24,767 bases of DNA from Ornithomonoglobus_A sp045537455 (GCA_045537455.1 JAZSPM010000160.1:1-24767); one strand, 5' to 3'. Shown: positions 6,611 through 14,794, counted from the first letter of the stretch. Notes: generated by a model not told the origin, from the letters alone. Numbers and translations are program-made.

Positions 6611-7228
6611 TTATTCTACAATCCATTCAATTTTACCTGCAACGCCACTCGTCTTGCCCTTACGTGCCTCGCTTACCTCAAAAACACGGTTCAGTGCTGA
6701 ACCTAAGCTTCTGTAGATAGCTTCCCAGATATGGTGTCCGTTATGACCTTTTAGTAAATCTATATGTAAGGTACAGCATGCACCCTGAGCAAAGCCTTCA
6801 AGAAATGTTTCAAGGTCTTGTGTATCCATTCCCTCAACAGTTTCTGTAAGTTCCGCACCGTGGTAATCAATATTAAAATATGCTCTTGATTCAAAGCTTA
6901 AAGCTGATTCAGCCTTTGCTTCATCAATTATGCCGATTGCATCACCGTAGCCGAAGCAACCGTCAACAGTATCAACATACTGCTTTGCAGCCTTACCTAA
7001 AGCAATACCCAAATCCTCACATATAACATGAGTTAAGGTATATTCGTCAAGCTCCATATCAATATCTATATTAAAGCCACCTCTCCATGCAATATGCTCA
7101 ATCATATGATTAAGGAATGTAATAGGAGTTTTAATATGCTTTCTGTAATCAGGTCTTATAGGTGAAAAATCAAGTGTTACCGCAATTCTTGATTCGGTTG
7201 TTTTTCTTGTTACTTTTATCGGATTCAT
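6611..7228 (-). CDS. HisB-like imidazoleglycerol-phosphate dehydratase paralogue
   Basis: A 205-aa protein with the overall HisB layout: VTRKTTESRI at the N-terminus, FLNHMIEHIAWRGGF, CEDLGIALGKA, DEAKAESALSF, TLHIDLLKGHNGHHIWEA and RSLGSALNRVF. By ungapped alignment from memory to E. coli HisB it departs at catalytic positions. FDHM is NHM, the first HHxxE metal motif is HVxxE, the EHFF histidine is Thr (ETFL), and THGG is WRGG, while the second HHxxE is kept. Classical HisB uses these histidines to hold two Mn ions and dehydrate imidazole-glycerol phosphate, so activity on that substrate is doubtful. Its start lies 2 bases after the hisD-like stop with GAAAGGAAA inside hisD, indicating translational coupling. 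No other his genes are in the window. Family assignment is sure; function is open. Confidence 0.8.
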   Translation of the reverse strand: MNPIKVTRKTTESRIAVTLDFSPIRPDYRKHIKTPITFLNHMIEHIAWRGGFNIDIDMELDEYTLTHVICEDLGIALGKAAKQYVDTVDGCFGYGDAIGIIDEAKAESALSFESRAYFNIDYHGAELTETVEGMDTQDLETFLEGFAQGACCTLHIDLLKGHNGHHIWEAIYRSLGSALNRVFEVSEARKGKTSGVAGKIEWIVE

Positions 7229-7230
7229 AG

Positions 7231-8529
7231 TTATTTCCTTTCTTTAACAGCCAATCCGTGTGTATCAAAGCCTTCAACTGTTGCAAACTTATATGCGTAG
7301 TCTCTTACCTTTTCAAAGCCATCCTTTGAAGCATAGCCTACTGATGAACGCTTTAAGAAGTCCTGAACGCTTACCGATGAATATGTCTTTGCAAATCCAC
7401 CTGTAGGAAGAATTGCATTAGGACCTAACACGAAGTTACAAAGTGTAACAGGTGTATAGTCACCAAGCAGAATTTCACCTGCGTTCTTGATTTTCGGAAG
7501 TGTATCAAACGGTTTTTCAGTCATAACCTCCATATGCTCAGGGGCATAATCGTTCACAAAATCTATTGATTCATCAAGTGAATTTGTAAGAATCACACCG
7601 CCGTATGTTGTAAGGTTTGTTTCTATAAATTCTTTTCTCTTTTGAGAAATCTTTTCAAGCTGTTCGTTTACAATAGGTATAACCTTGTCAACAAGCTCCT
7701 TTGAGTGCGTTACGAGAAGTGCCGCACTGTCAGGTCCATGCTCTGCTTCTATCATCCAGTCAAGAGCAACCTTATGTGGGTCTGCCTTTTCGTCTGCAAG
7801 AACGATTATTTCCGAAGGGCCTGCAGGAAGTCCTGCATCTATGCTGTTTGCAAGAACTCTCTTTGCCGCTGTTGCATAACTGTTACCCGGGCCTATAACT
7901 TTGTGGCACTTAGGAATTGTTTCTGTTCCGTATGCAACTGCCGCAACAGCCTGGATTCCACCAACCTTATATATTTCTGTAATACCTATAATCTTTGCCG
8001 CACAAAGAATAGCATCATCAACCTCTCCCTTATCATTTGGAGGTGTTACAACTACAATCTTAGGAACTTTAGCAACCACCGCAGGAATACCCAACATACA
8101 AAGAACTGACGGGAAGCTTCCCTTTCCGTGAGGAACATATAAGCATACGTCAACTATAGGTGTTGTCTTTTCGCCAACCATAAGTCCGTCGTCAACCATT
8201 GTAAACCACATTTCCTCAGGCAACTGCTTTTCATGGAAATCATAGATGTTTTTATAAGCATACTCAATAGCTTCTCTTGTTTCCTTATCAAGACGTTCAT
8301 AGCCTGCATCAATCTCAGCCTGAGTTACCTTCATGGTCTCTTTTGTAAGCTGTACCTTATCAAATTTAGCCGTGTATTCAAGAACAGCCTCGTCACCTCG
8401 GTCTCTTATATCGTCTGAAACTTCCTTTGCAATTTTCATCTGCTCTGTTATATCAAGCTCAGCACGCTTCATTATAAAGTCATACTGCTCCTTTGTCATT
8501 TTTGACAATTCATATATGTTTGGTTGCAT
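7231..8529 (-). CDS. HisD-like histidinol dehydrogenase paralogue
   Basis: A 432-aa protein of full HisD length with the family landmarks: CLYVPHGKGSFPS, VGGIQAVAAVAYGTE, VIGPGNSYATAAKR, AGPSEIIVLADE, the catalytic Glu-His in NDYAPEHMEV, and a C-terminal EGFDTHGLAV. Compared with E. coli HisD from memory, the zinc ligand Gln259 is Glu (EAEHGPDS), zinc ligand Asp360 is Asn (CNF in place of GDY) and His367 is Ala (PNAILPT); His262 and His419 are kept. The changes suggest a paralogue acting on another amino alcohol or polyol, like other HisD relatives such as sulfopropanediol dehydrogenase. It lies 14 bases after dnaJ with AGGGGGAAA ahead of the ATG, and is coupled to the HisB-like gene. Confidence 0.85.
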   Translation of the reverse strand: MQPNIYELSKMTKEQYDFIMKRAELDITEQMKIAKEVSDDIRDRGDEAVLEYTAKFDKVQLTKETMKVTQAEIDAGYERLDKETREAIEYAYKNIYDFHEKQLPEEMWFTMVDDGLMVGEKTTPIVDVCLYVPHGKGSFPSVLCMLGIPAVVAKVPKIVVVTPPNDKGEVDDAILCAAKIIGITEIYKVGGIQAVAAVAYGTETIPKCHKVIGPGNSYATAAKRVLANSIDAGLPAGPSEIIVLADEKADPHKVALDWMIEAEHGPDSAALLVTHSKELVDKVIPIVNEQLEKISQKRKEFIETNLTTYGGVILTNSLDESIDFVNDYAPEHMEVMTEKPFDTLPKIKNAGEILLGDYTPVTLCNFVLGPNAILPTGGFAKTYSSVSVQDFLKRSSVGYASKDGFEKVRDYAYKFATVEGFDTHGLAVKERK

Positions 8530-8543
8530 AATATTTCCCCCTG

Positions 8544-9668
8544 TTAATTAAATATATCTTTAACTTTATCCATAAACGATTTTCTCTTTTTATAGAACTT
8601 ATCGTCATCGAATTCTTTTAAAATTTCTTTTTGCTTTTGTGTAAGATTTTTCGGCACTTCAACGTCAACTGTTACATACTGGTCGCCTCTGCCTCTGCCT
8701 CTTAAGAACGGTACGCCCTTACCTCTTAATCTGAAGCGCGTTCCCGGCTGTGTTCCTTCAGGAATATCGTACTCAACAGGTCCATCAAGGGTTGGAACCT
8801 GCAAGGTTGCACCCAATGCCGCCTGAACTATAGTTATAGGCATTACAATATACACATCATTATCCTGACGCTTGAATATTTCATGTCGTCTTACACGTAT
8901 CGTAACAAGCAAGTCTCCGTTAGGGCCGCCCTTTTCACCGACTTCACCCTGACCGGACAGTTGCATTGTCTGACCGTCATCAATTCCTGCCGGAATATCA
9001 ATCTCTATTGTTTTTGATACTCTTACCTTACCAGTACCGCGACAATCCTTACACGGTGTTTTTATAATTTTACCGCTTCCGTTACAGTCAGGACACGTTG
9101 AAACATTAGTCATATAACCAAGCATTGTTCTTTGCTGTGTCTGAATCTGTCCTGTACCTCTACATCTGCTACAGGTATCTGCAGTCGTTCCCGGAGCCGC
9201 TCCCGTGCCATTACAAGTAGAACACTTTTCCTGTTTTGATATGTTAATCTTTTTCTTACAGCCAAAAGCCGCTTCCTCAAACGATACCTCAACAACCTGA
9301 CGTACATCTGCACCGCGTCTTGGGCCATTTCTTCTTGCTCCGCCGCCAAAACCGCCGAAGCCTCCGAATATATCTCCAAAAATATCACTAAAGTCAAAGC
9401 CTGCACCGTTGAATCCACCGCCGCCCGCACCGAAGTTCGGGTCAACACCGGCATGACCGAACTGGTCATAGCGGCTTCTCTTTTCGGCATCTGACAGCAC
9501 TCCGTAGGCTTCACTTGCTTCCTTGAACTTCTCCTCAGCTTCTTTATTGCCCGGGTTCAAGTCAGGGTGATATTTTTTTGCTACTTTTCTGTATGCTTTT
9601 TTAAGCTCCTCATCCGAGACTCCCTTTGAGACTCCGAGGACTTCATAATAATCTCTTTTCTCTGCCAA
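8544..9668 (-). CDS. dnaJ: Chaperone DnaJ
   Basis: The Hsp40 co-chaperone stimulates DnaK ATPase activity and delivers unfolded clients. All class-I parts are present: the J-domain with YHPDLNPG (HPD loop), a Gly/Phe-rich linker, four zinc-binding CxxCxGxG repeats (CSTCNGTG, CSRCRGTG, CPDCNGSG, CKDCRGTG), and the C-terminal client-binding domains. I choose the TTG at 9668 (AEKRDYYEVLG follows, matching the usual N-terminus) with AGGTGAG just upstream; a GTG three codons earlier (9677) is the alternative. Unlike the usual single hrcA-grpE-dnaK-dnaJ unit, a terminator and a fresh consensus promoter separate it from dnaK, and hisD-like and hisB-like genes follow in the same unit. Confidence 0.97.
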   Translation of the reverse strand: MAEKRDYYEVLGVSKGVSDEELKKAYRKVAKKYHPDLNPGNKEAEEKFKEASEAYGVLSDAEKRSRYDQFGHAGVDPNFGAGGGGFNGAGFDFSDIFGDIFGGFGGFGGGARRNGPRRGADVRQVVEVSFEEAAFGCKKKINISKQEKCSTCNGTGAAPGTTADTCSRCRGTGQIQTQQRTMLGYMTNVSTCPDCNGSGKIIKTPCKDCRGTGKVRVSKTIEIDIPAGIDDGQTMQLSGQGEVGEKGGPNGDLLVTIRVRRHEIFKRQDNDVYIVMPITIVQAALGATLQVPTLDGPVEYDIPEGTQPGTRFRLRGKGVPFLRGRGRGDQYVTVDVEVPKNLTQKQKEILKEFDDDKFYKKRKSFMDKVKDIFN

Positions 9669-9690
9669 AACTCTCACCTACCACTTGAAT

Positions 9691-9719
9691 ATTATACCTT
9701 AATATATGAAATTTGTCAA
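9691..9719 (-). promoter_or_regulatory. Consensus sigma-A promoter for dnaJ-hisD-hisB
   Basis: On the minus strand a perfect TTGACA (9719-9714), a 17-bp spacer and a perfect TATAAT (9696-9691) lie just upstream of dnaJ. No CIRCE repeat is nearby, so this unit should escape direct HrcA repression. Confidence 0.85.
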
Positions 9720-9749
9720 TATAAATCCTTAATTATCGTCTGTATTCCC

Positions 9750-9779
9750 AAAAAGGACGGACAAGCCGTCCGCCCTTTT
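9750..9779 (-). terminator. Terminator after dnaK
   Basis: On the minus strand GGACGG / CCGTCC with a 5-nt loop (9771-9755) is followed by TTTTT, 8 bases after the dnaK stop. It separates the CIRCE-controlled operon from dnaJ. Confidence 0.8.
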
Positions 9780-9786
9780 GTTTTTA

Positions 9787-11640
9787 TTAGTTATTGTCGT
9801 TGTCTACTTCTCTGTAATCAGCCTCGTAAACATTATCTGCCCCCGGCTGAGCACCGCCCTGTGCATTAGCAAAATCATCAGGATTAAATCCACCCTGTGC
9901 ACCGTTAGGATTAGCCTGCTGATAAAGCTTTTCTGATATAGCAAAGAACTTCTGCTGTAGAGCTTCTGTTGCCGCTTTGATTGCTTCTGAATCTGTTCCC
10001 TGTAAAGCTGTCTTAACCTTTTCAATTTCAGCCTGAACAGCATCCTTATCAGCCGCATCAATCTTATCGCCTACTTCGCCAAGAGTCTTTTCTGACTGAT
10101 ATACCATTGATTCAGCATTATTTCTGATTTCAACCTCTTCTTTACGCTTCTTATCTTCTTCTGCGTACTTTTCAGCCTCTTTAACAGCTCTGTCGATATC
10201 CTCATCTGAAAGGTTAGTTGAAGCAGTAATTGTAATCTTCTGCTCATTACCTGTTCCTAAATCCTTAGCTGATACATTAACGATACCGTTTGCGTCTATA
10301 TCGAACGTAACCTCAATCTGAGGTACACCTCTTGGAGCAGGAGCAATTCCTGTAAGATTAAATCTACCAAGAGTCTTATTATACTGAGCCATTTCACGCT
10401 CACCCTGTAATACGTGAACCTCAACACTTGTTTGACCGTCAGCCGCTGTTGAGAATATCTGTGATTTATTTGTAGGAATTGTTGTGTTTCTTTCAATAAG
10501 CTTTGTAAATACTCCACCCATTGTTTCAATACCAAGTGACAACGGAGTTACATCAAGAAGAAGAACGCCTGTTTCCTCACCGCCAAGTACACCTGCCTGT
10601 CTTGCAGCACCTATAGCAACACACTCGTCAGGATTAATTCCCTTATGAGGCTCCTTGCCCATTTCCTTTTTAACTGCTTCCTGAACAGCAGGGATTCTTG
10701 ATGAACCACCTACAAGAAGAACTTCATCAATGCTTGAAGCTGATACGTCAGCATCTCTCATTGCGTTTCTGATACATGAAATTGTTCTGTCAACAAGGTC
10801 TGATGTAAGCTCGTCAAACTTAGCCTTTGTAAGAGTTATATCCATATGCTTAGGACCTGTTGCATCTGCTGTGATAAACGGAAGATTAATATTGGAAGTT
10901 GTTGTTGTTGAAAGCTCAATCTTTGATTTTTCAGCAGCTTCCTTTAATCTCTGCATAGCCATCTTATCGCCTGAAAGGTCAATACCCTCTGACTTCTTGA
11001 ATTCTGCTACAAGATAATCTATAATTCTCTGGTCAAAGTCGTCACCACCAAGACGTGTATCACCGTTTGTTGAAAGAACCTCAAATACACCGTCGCCGAT
11101 TTCAAGAATTGATACGTCGAAAGTACCGCCGCCAAGGTCATAAACCATAATTGTCTGGTCTTTATCACTCATTCCGTATGCAAGAGCAGCTGCTGTAGGC
11201 TCGTTTATAATTCTTAAAACCTCAAGTCCTGCAATCTTACCTGCGTCCTTTGTAGCCTGACGCTGTGAGTCATTAAAATATGCAGGAACTGTAATAACAG
11301 CTTGTGTTACTGTCTCTCCAAGATATGCTTCTGCGTCCTGCTTTAGCTTTGTAAGAATCATTGCACTGATTTCCTGAGGTGTATATGCTTTATCATCAAC
11401 ATTCACCTTTTCAGCAGTACCCATCTTTCTCTTAACTGACATAATAGTTTTATCAGCATTTGTAACAGCCTGACGCTTTGCAACCTGACCTACTACTCTT
11501 TCGCCGTCCTTCTGGAATGCAACGACTGAAGGTGTTGTTCTTGCACCCTCACTGTTTGTGATAACATTAGGGTTTCCGCCTTCCATAACAGCTACACAGC
11601 TGTTAGTTGTACCTAAGTCTATACCTATAATCTTTCCCAT
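9787..11640 (-). CDS. dnaK: Chaperone DnaK (Hsp70)
   Basis: A 617-aa Hsp70 of normal length. The N-terminal ATPase domain has the phosphate-1 motif IGIDLGTTNSCVAV, the phosphate-2 motif VYDLGGGTFDVS and the adenosine motif LLVGGSSRIPAVQ. The interdomain linker is GVLLLDVTPLSLGIE and the beta-sandwich substrate domain follows, with a helical lid ending in a Gly/Asn/Ala-rich tail and an acidic C-terminus (REVDNDNN). The start has TAGGAGGAAAATAAA ahead of the ATG. It is the third gene of hrcA-grpE-dnaK, 27 bases after grpE, and should be induced by heat through HrcA/CIRCE. Confidence 0.99.
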   Translation of the reverse strand: MGKIIGIDLGTTNSCVAVMEGGNPNVITNSEGARTTPSVVAFQKDGERVVGQVAKRQAVTNADKTIMSVKRKMGTAEKVNVDDKAYTPQEISAMILTKLKQDAEAYLGETVTQAVITVPAYFNDSQRQATKDAGKIAGLEVLRIINEPTAAALAYGMSDKDQTIMVYDLGGGTFDVSILEIGDGVFEVLSTNGDTRLGGDDFDQRIIDYLVAEFKKSEGIDLSGDKMAMQRLKEAAEKSKIELSTTTTSNINLPFITADATGPKHMDITLTKAKFDELTSDLVDRTISCIRNAMRDADVSASSIDEVLLVGGSSRIPAVQEAVKKEMGKEPHKGINPDECVAIGAARQAGVLGGEETGVLLLDVTPLSLGIETMGGVFTKLIERNTTIPTNKSQIFSTAADGQTSVEVHVLQGEREMAQYNKTLGRFNLTGIAPAPRGVPQIEVTFDIDANGIVNVSAKDLGTGNEQKITITASTNLSDEDIDRAVKEAEKYAEEDKKRKEEVEIRNNAESMVYQSEKTLGEVGDKIDAADKDAVQAEIEKVKTALQGTDSEAIKAATEALQQKFFAISEKLYQQANPNGAQGGFNPDDFANAQGGAQPGADNVYEADYREVDNDNN

Positions 11641-11667
11641 TTTATTTTCCTCCTAAATAATAAATTA

Positions 11668-12183
11668 TTAATTTGCTACTTTAACCATTGAGTGTCTTAC
11701 AACACGGCAGTTATTATATATATAACCCTTCATGAACTCCTCAACAACTGTATTGTCGTCAATCGTTTCGTCCTCAATATGCATTACTGCATTATGAAGA
11801 TTCGGGTCAAACTGCTCACCCACTGCAGGAATTGCAGTTATGTTTAGTTTTGAAAGCACTTCGTTGAACTGCTTCATAACCATTTCTACGCCTTCCTTGA
11901 ACTTCTTTGCTTCCTCAGATTCAACCTCAGCCTGCAAAGCTCTTTCAAGATTATCTCCTATAGGAAGTATTTCCGCCGCAACATCTATAACAGCATCTGC
12001 ATAACGTGCTTCTTTTTCCTTTTGAGTTCTCTTCTGATAATTATCATATTCAGCATACAGCCTCATATACTTATCGTTTTGTTCTTTTAACTTTTCTTCA
12101 AGCTCCTCTTCTTTAGTTTTTTCAGGAGCTTCTTCTGTTTTTTCTATTTCTTCCTGAACCTCTTCTTTTATCTCTTCTGCCAT
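11668..12183 (-). CDS. grpE: Nucleotide exchange factor GrpE
   Basis: A 171-aa DnaK nucleotide-exchange factor. The first ~35 residues are strongly acidic (Glu/Lys-rich), followed by the long dimerisation coiled coil (LRLYAEYDNYQKRTQKEKE), the four-helix part and the C-terminal beta-wing ending in RVVRHSMVKVAN, the family signature. The ATG at 12183 is chosen because AAAGGCGGTG lies about 6 bases before it; the in-frame GTG at 12192 is itself part of that site. It sits between hrcA and dnaK in one operon. Confidence 0.97.
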   Translation of the reverse strand: MAEEIKEEVQEEIEKTEEAPEKTKEEELEEKLKEQNDKYMRLYAEYDNYQKRTQKEKEARYADAVIDVAAEILPIGDNLERALQAEVESEEAKKFKEGVEMVMKQFNEVLSKLNITAIPAVGEQFDPNLHNAVMHIEDETIDDNTVVEEFMKGYIYNNCRVVRHSMVKVAN

Positions 12184-12203
12184 TTTATTCACCGCCTTTA
12201 TTA

Positions 12204-13229
12204 TTATAGATAATATTTCAATATTTTATCTATTTCTTTTGATATTAAATCAAGACTTGCAAACACCTTTGCATAATTCATTCGCTTAGGGCCTATTACT
12301 CCGAGCTTTCCGCCCTTGTGGTCTCCAATCGAATAATCAACTGTAACAAGCGAGCAGTCCTTCAAAATATCAAGCTCATTTTCCTTGCCGATTTTTGCTC
12401 TTACTCCGTCGTCTGACTCGGCCGATGCAATAAGCTTTAAGCTATCCTTATCCTCAAGGAAGTTAAATAGCTCTCTCGCTTTATCAATATCTGCATATTC
12501 CGGATATTTCAGAATTGACTTTGCATTATTTATATAAATATCACTGTTGTTCATTGAGCTTATTGTCTCATAAACAAAGTTCAGGATATTTATAAGAATC
12601 TGTACCGGCAAATTCATATGTGCCTGAATCTCGTTCTGAATTTCTTCTATTTTAGAAAAGCTTATTTCATCAGCAGTTAAATCCCGAAGATTTTTATTCA
12701 GTATCACTGAAAGCTCCGCACACTGCTCGTCGTTAATGTCAGCATTAATAGCCGTACTGCTTACCGCAAGCGTTACCACTATAAGCATTATCATGCCATT
12801 ACCTACAGGCACAAGGTCAATCTTTTTTATTTTTGAACCCTTTCCCGGCGTAGTAACAAACGTAGTGTAATCTGTCAGCGATGACGTCAGTATTCCTGCC
12901 TGTCTTATTATTCTCTCAAGCTGCAGAACCTTATCCTCCATCCCCATCTGTAGCTGATTTATCGCTTCAACTCCAAGCTGATACTTCTGCATCAGTGAGT
13001 TTACGTAAAATCTGTAGCCCTCATCAGACGGCACACGCCCCGATGACGTATGAGGCTGTATAAGATACCCCATTTCCTCAAGATCTGCCATTTCATTTCT
13101 GATGGTAGCACTTGAAAGACCGAGATTTTCTTTTTTTGAAATAGCTCTTGAACCTACAGGCTCCGCAGTACCGATATATTCATCAATAATCGCCTGTAGT
13201 ATCTTTCTTTTCCTTTCGCTCAAATCCAT
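12204..13229 (-). CDS. hrcA: Heat-inducible transcription repressor HrcA
   Basis: A 341-aa HrcA. The N-terminal winged helix is visible in RKRKILQAIIDEYIGTAEPV, followed by SSATIRNEMADLEEMGYL and the HTSSGRVPSDEGYR segment diagnostic of the family. The remainder is the GAF-like dimerisation domain, ending with IGPKRMNYAKVFASLDLI. It binds CIRCE and represses its own operon, and is folded by GroE in known cases. The ATG at 13229 has GAGGTG 9 bases upstream; the GTG at 13241 overlaps that site and is rejected. A CIRCE element lies 28 bases upstream. Confidence 0.97.
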   Translation of the reverse strand: MDLSERKRKILQAIIDEYIGTAEPVGSRAISKKENLGLSSATIRNEMADLEEMGYLIQPHTSSGRVPSDEGYRFYVNSLMQKYQLGVEAINQLQMGMEDKVLQLERIIRQAGILTSSLTDYTTFVTTPGKGSKIKKIDLVPVGNGMIMLIVVTLAVSSTAINADINDEQCAELSVILNKNLRDLTADEISFSKIEEIQNEIQAHMNLPVQILINILNFVYETISSMNNSDIYINNAKSILKYPEYADIDKARELFNFLEDKDSLKLIASAESDDGVRAKIGKENELDILKDCSLVTVDYSIGDHKGGKLGVIGPKRMNYAKVFASLDLISKEIDKILKYYL

Positions 13230-13256
13230 AGGCTTTTTCACCTCTTTTTCACATTA

Positions 13257-13283
13257 TTAGCACTCACCGAAGTTGAGTGCTAA
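13257..13283 (-). promoter_or_regulatory. CIRCE operator (HrcA binding site)
   Basis: TTAGCACTC, 9 bases, GAGTGCTAA: a perfect match to the CIRCE consensus, placed between the promoter and hrcA. It predicts HrcA autoregulation of hrcA-grpE-dnaK. Confidence 0.98.
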
Positions 13284-13298
13284 TAATCTACAGTTATA

Positions 13299-13327
13299 AA
13301 GATACCACTATTATCCTTAATTGTCAA
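13299..13327 (-). promoter_or_regulatory. Promoter of hrcA-grpE-dnaK
   Basis: On the minus strand TTGACA (13327-13322), a 17-bp spacer and TATCTT (13304-13299) sit just upstream of CIRCE, placing the operator around or just after the start of transcription. Confidence 0.75.
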
Positions 13328-13508
13328 GTAATTTTTTCACTTTTCATAATTTGTTTACAAATTGCACATATTTTCAAAGATTATAGTGGTTTATTGGTTT
13401 AATATTTTCCTAATAATTTCATATGTTTTTTCTTTTTGACATACTTACATTTGTCAGTTCTCTATAGTCCCGACATTTTTATGTGTATATCTGATATTTA
13501 ATTCTTAC

Positions 13509-13561
13509 ACCCAAGTACCCCCAAACCGCTTAGGTATGTGGTTTGCAGGATATCATTGGGT
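13509..13561. other. Nested inverted repeat in an unassigned intergenic stretch
   Basis: Within the 300-base gap between the hrcA promoter and the tRNA promoter, ACCCAA (13509-13514) pairs with TTGGGT (13556-13561), and inside it CAAACC (13522-13527) pairs with GGTTTG (13540-13545), leaving an asymmetric internal loop. The rest of the gap (13328-13508) is AT-rich and I see no gene in it. The stretch could be a small structured RNA or chance pairing; it has no T tract and matches no riboswitch I know. Confidence 0.3.
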
Positions 13562-13587
13562 ATTGCTGCATTTGAAGAAGATTTAAC

Positions 13588-13616
13588 TTGACATTTTTAT
13601 GTAAATATGCTAAAAT
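13588..13616 (+). promoter_or_regulatory. Promoter of tRNA-Arg
   Basis: TTGACA (13588-13593), a 17-bp spacer and TAAAAT (13611-13616) end 15 bases before the mature tRNA. Confidence 0.75.
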
Positions 13617-13631
13617 ATATAGGCGTAAAAT

Positions 13632-13708
13632 GCGCCTGTAGTTTAGCTGGATAAAATGCAGGATTCCGATTCCTGAGACCGCAGGTTCAAGTCCTGTCAG
13701 GCGTGCCA
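13632..13708 (+). tRNA. tRNA-Arg (anticodon CCG)
   Basis: A complete cloverleaf with encoded CCA. The acceptor is GCGCCTG / CAGGCGT (one G-U closing pair), with a weak A-T-rich D stem GTTT/AAAT and an AGCTGGATA loop. The anticodon stem CAGGA/TCCTG carries loop TTCCGAT, so the anticodon is CCG and reads CGG. The T arm is GCAGG-TTCAAGT-CCTGT. Its own promoter and terminator flank it. Confidence 0.95.
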
Positions 13709-13711
13709 TTT

Positions 13712-13745
13712 AAAGCAGTTGTATTATATATGCGGCTGCTTTTTT
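13712..13745 (+). terminator. Terminator after tRNA-Arg
   Basis: AAAGCAG (13712-13718) pairs with CTGCTTT (13736-13742) and is followed by further T residues, directly behind the tRNA. Incomplete termination would feed the exporter gene that begins 27 bases later, as no separate promoter for it is obvious. Confidence 0.7.
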
Positions 13746-13772
13746 ATCTATTATGGAAGGATTGGATTTATA

Positions 13773-14702
13773 ATGAAAAATTCTAAGCTTAAAGGTAATT
13801 TTATACTTTTACTGACCTCTTTTATATGGGGAACATCATTTATTGCCCAAAGCAAGGGTGTTGAGGAAATCTCCCCTATTGCTTTTACAGGTATACGAAC
13901 TATGCTCGGCTCAATAGTTCTGATACCGGTGATTCTGTTCCTTGACCGTAACAGAAAGAAAAAAAATATTCCCGTACAGAAAGTGAACAAAACACTTATA
14001 CTCGGTGGTATTATATGCGGTCTTTTTTTATGTATTGCAAGTACACTGCAAACATGGGGTATGGTTTACACAAGTCCGGGGAAATCAGGGTTTATTACAG
14101 CTCTTTATATGGTTATAATACCAATAATAGGATTATTTACAGGCAAAAAGCCACGTCCGGTCATTTTGCTTTCTGTCCTTGTCGCTGTATCAGGTCTGTA
14201 CCTTATGTGTATTGATTCTGAGTTTTCCATAAATAAAGGCGATGTTCTAACACTTATATGCGCACTCTTTTTCGCAGGGCATATTCTTGCCATTGATTAT
14301 TTTTCACCAAAGGTTGACGGTGTAAAGCTTTCATGTCTGCAATTCTTTGTATGTGGTCTTATCAATCTGATATTTATGTTCATTTCAAAGCAAGCGGATA
14401 CAAAAGCCATTATCAGTTGTATAAAGCCTATATGCTATTCAGGAATTATGTCATGCGGAGTTGCCTATACACTTCAGATTATAGGTCAGAAATATACCGA
14501 CCCGACATCAGCTTCTATATTAATGAGTCTTGAATCGGTTTTTGCAACATTATCAACAGTTGTTCTGATTGCCTTTGGCTGGCAGATTACCGGCGGCGGG
14601 CTTGATTTAAGAGAAATTATCGGCTGTGTATTAATGTTTATAGCAATAATTCTTGTTCAGCTTCCCGAAAAGAATAAACCTCAAAATTTACAATTTACAT
14701 AA
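13773..14702 (+). CDS. EamA/DMT-superfamily transporter
   Basis: A 309-aa polytopic inner-membrane protein with the two tandem EamA repeats of drug/metabolite exporters. The first repeat starts at LLLTSFIWGTSFIAQSKG and carries the conserved Pro-Ala-like SPIAFTGIR; the second starts near residue 160 (GDVLTLICALFFAGHILAID) and ends in a final membrane helix with a short basic tail. About ten hydrophobic segments are seen. The substrate is unknown, with amino acids or metabolites typical. The ATG at 13773 is chosen because hydrophobicity and family similarity begin there; a GGAAGG lies 12 bases upstream. The in-frame upstream extension lies inside the tRNA terminator and is rejected. Confidence 0.85.
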   Translation: MKNSKLKGNFILLLTSFIWGTSFIAQSKGVEEISPIAFTGIRTMLGSIVLIPVILFLDRNRKKKNIPVQKVNKTLILGGIICGLFLCIASTLQTWGMVYTSPGKSGFITALYMVIIPIIGLFTGKKPRPVILLSVLVAVSGLYLMCIDSEFSINKGDVLTLICALFFAGHILAIDYFSPKVDGVKLSCLQFFVCGLINLIFMFISKQADTKAIISCIKPICYSGIMSCGVAYTLQIIGQKYTDPTSASILMSLESVFATLSTVVLIAFGWQITGGGLDLREIIGCVLMFIAIILVQLPEKNKPQNLQFT

Positions 14703-14732
14703 AAAATCCGTAAAATATTGTCGAAAAAAGCA

Positions 14733-14761
14733 TTGACAATATCTTCTATATAGGATAAAAT
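14733..14761 (+). promoter_or_regulatory. Promoter of the nhaC-like gene
   Basis: TTGACA (14733-14738), a 17-bp spacer and TAAAAT (14756-14761) lie 33 bases ahead of the start. The leader is too short for a riboswitch. Confidence 0.8.
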
Positions 14762-14794
14762 ATAATTACTAAAGAATTTACGAGGAGGTATAAG

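Noticed and set aside
7685..8131. Several plus-strand open frames opposite the hisD-like gene
   Set aside because: They mirror one conserved gene and show no ribosome sites or recognisable motifs.
9110..9514. 134-codon frame within dnaJ
   Set aside because: Same-strand shadow frame of dnaJ; the conserved zinc-finger repeats are in the dnaJ frame.
14762..14794. Riboswitch ahead of the nhaC-like gene
   Set aside because: The leader between the promoter and start codon is only about 30 bases and holds no structure beyond the ribosome site.
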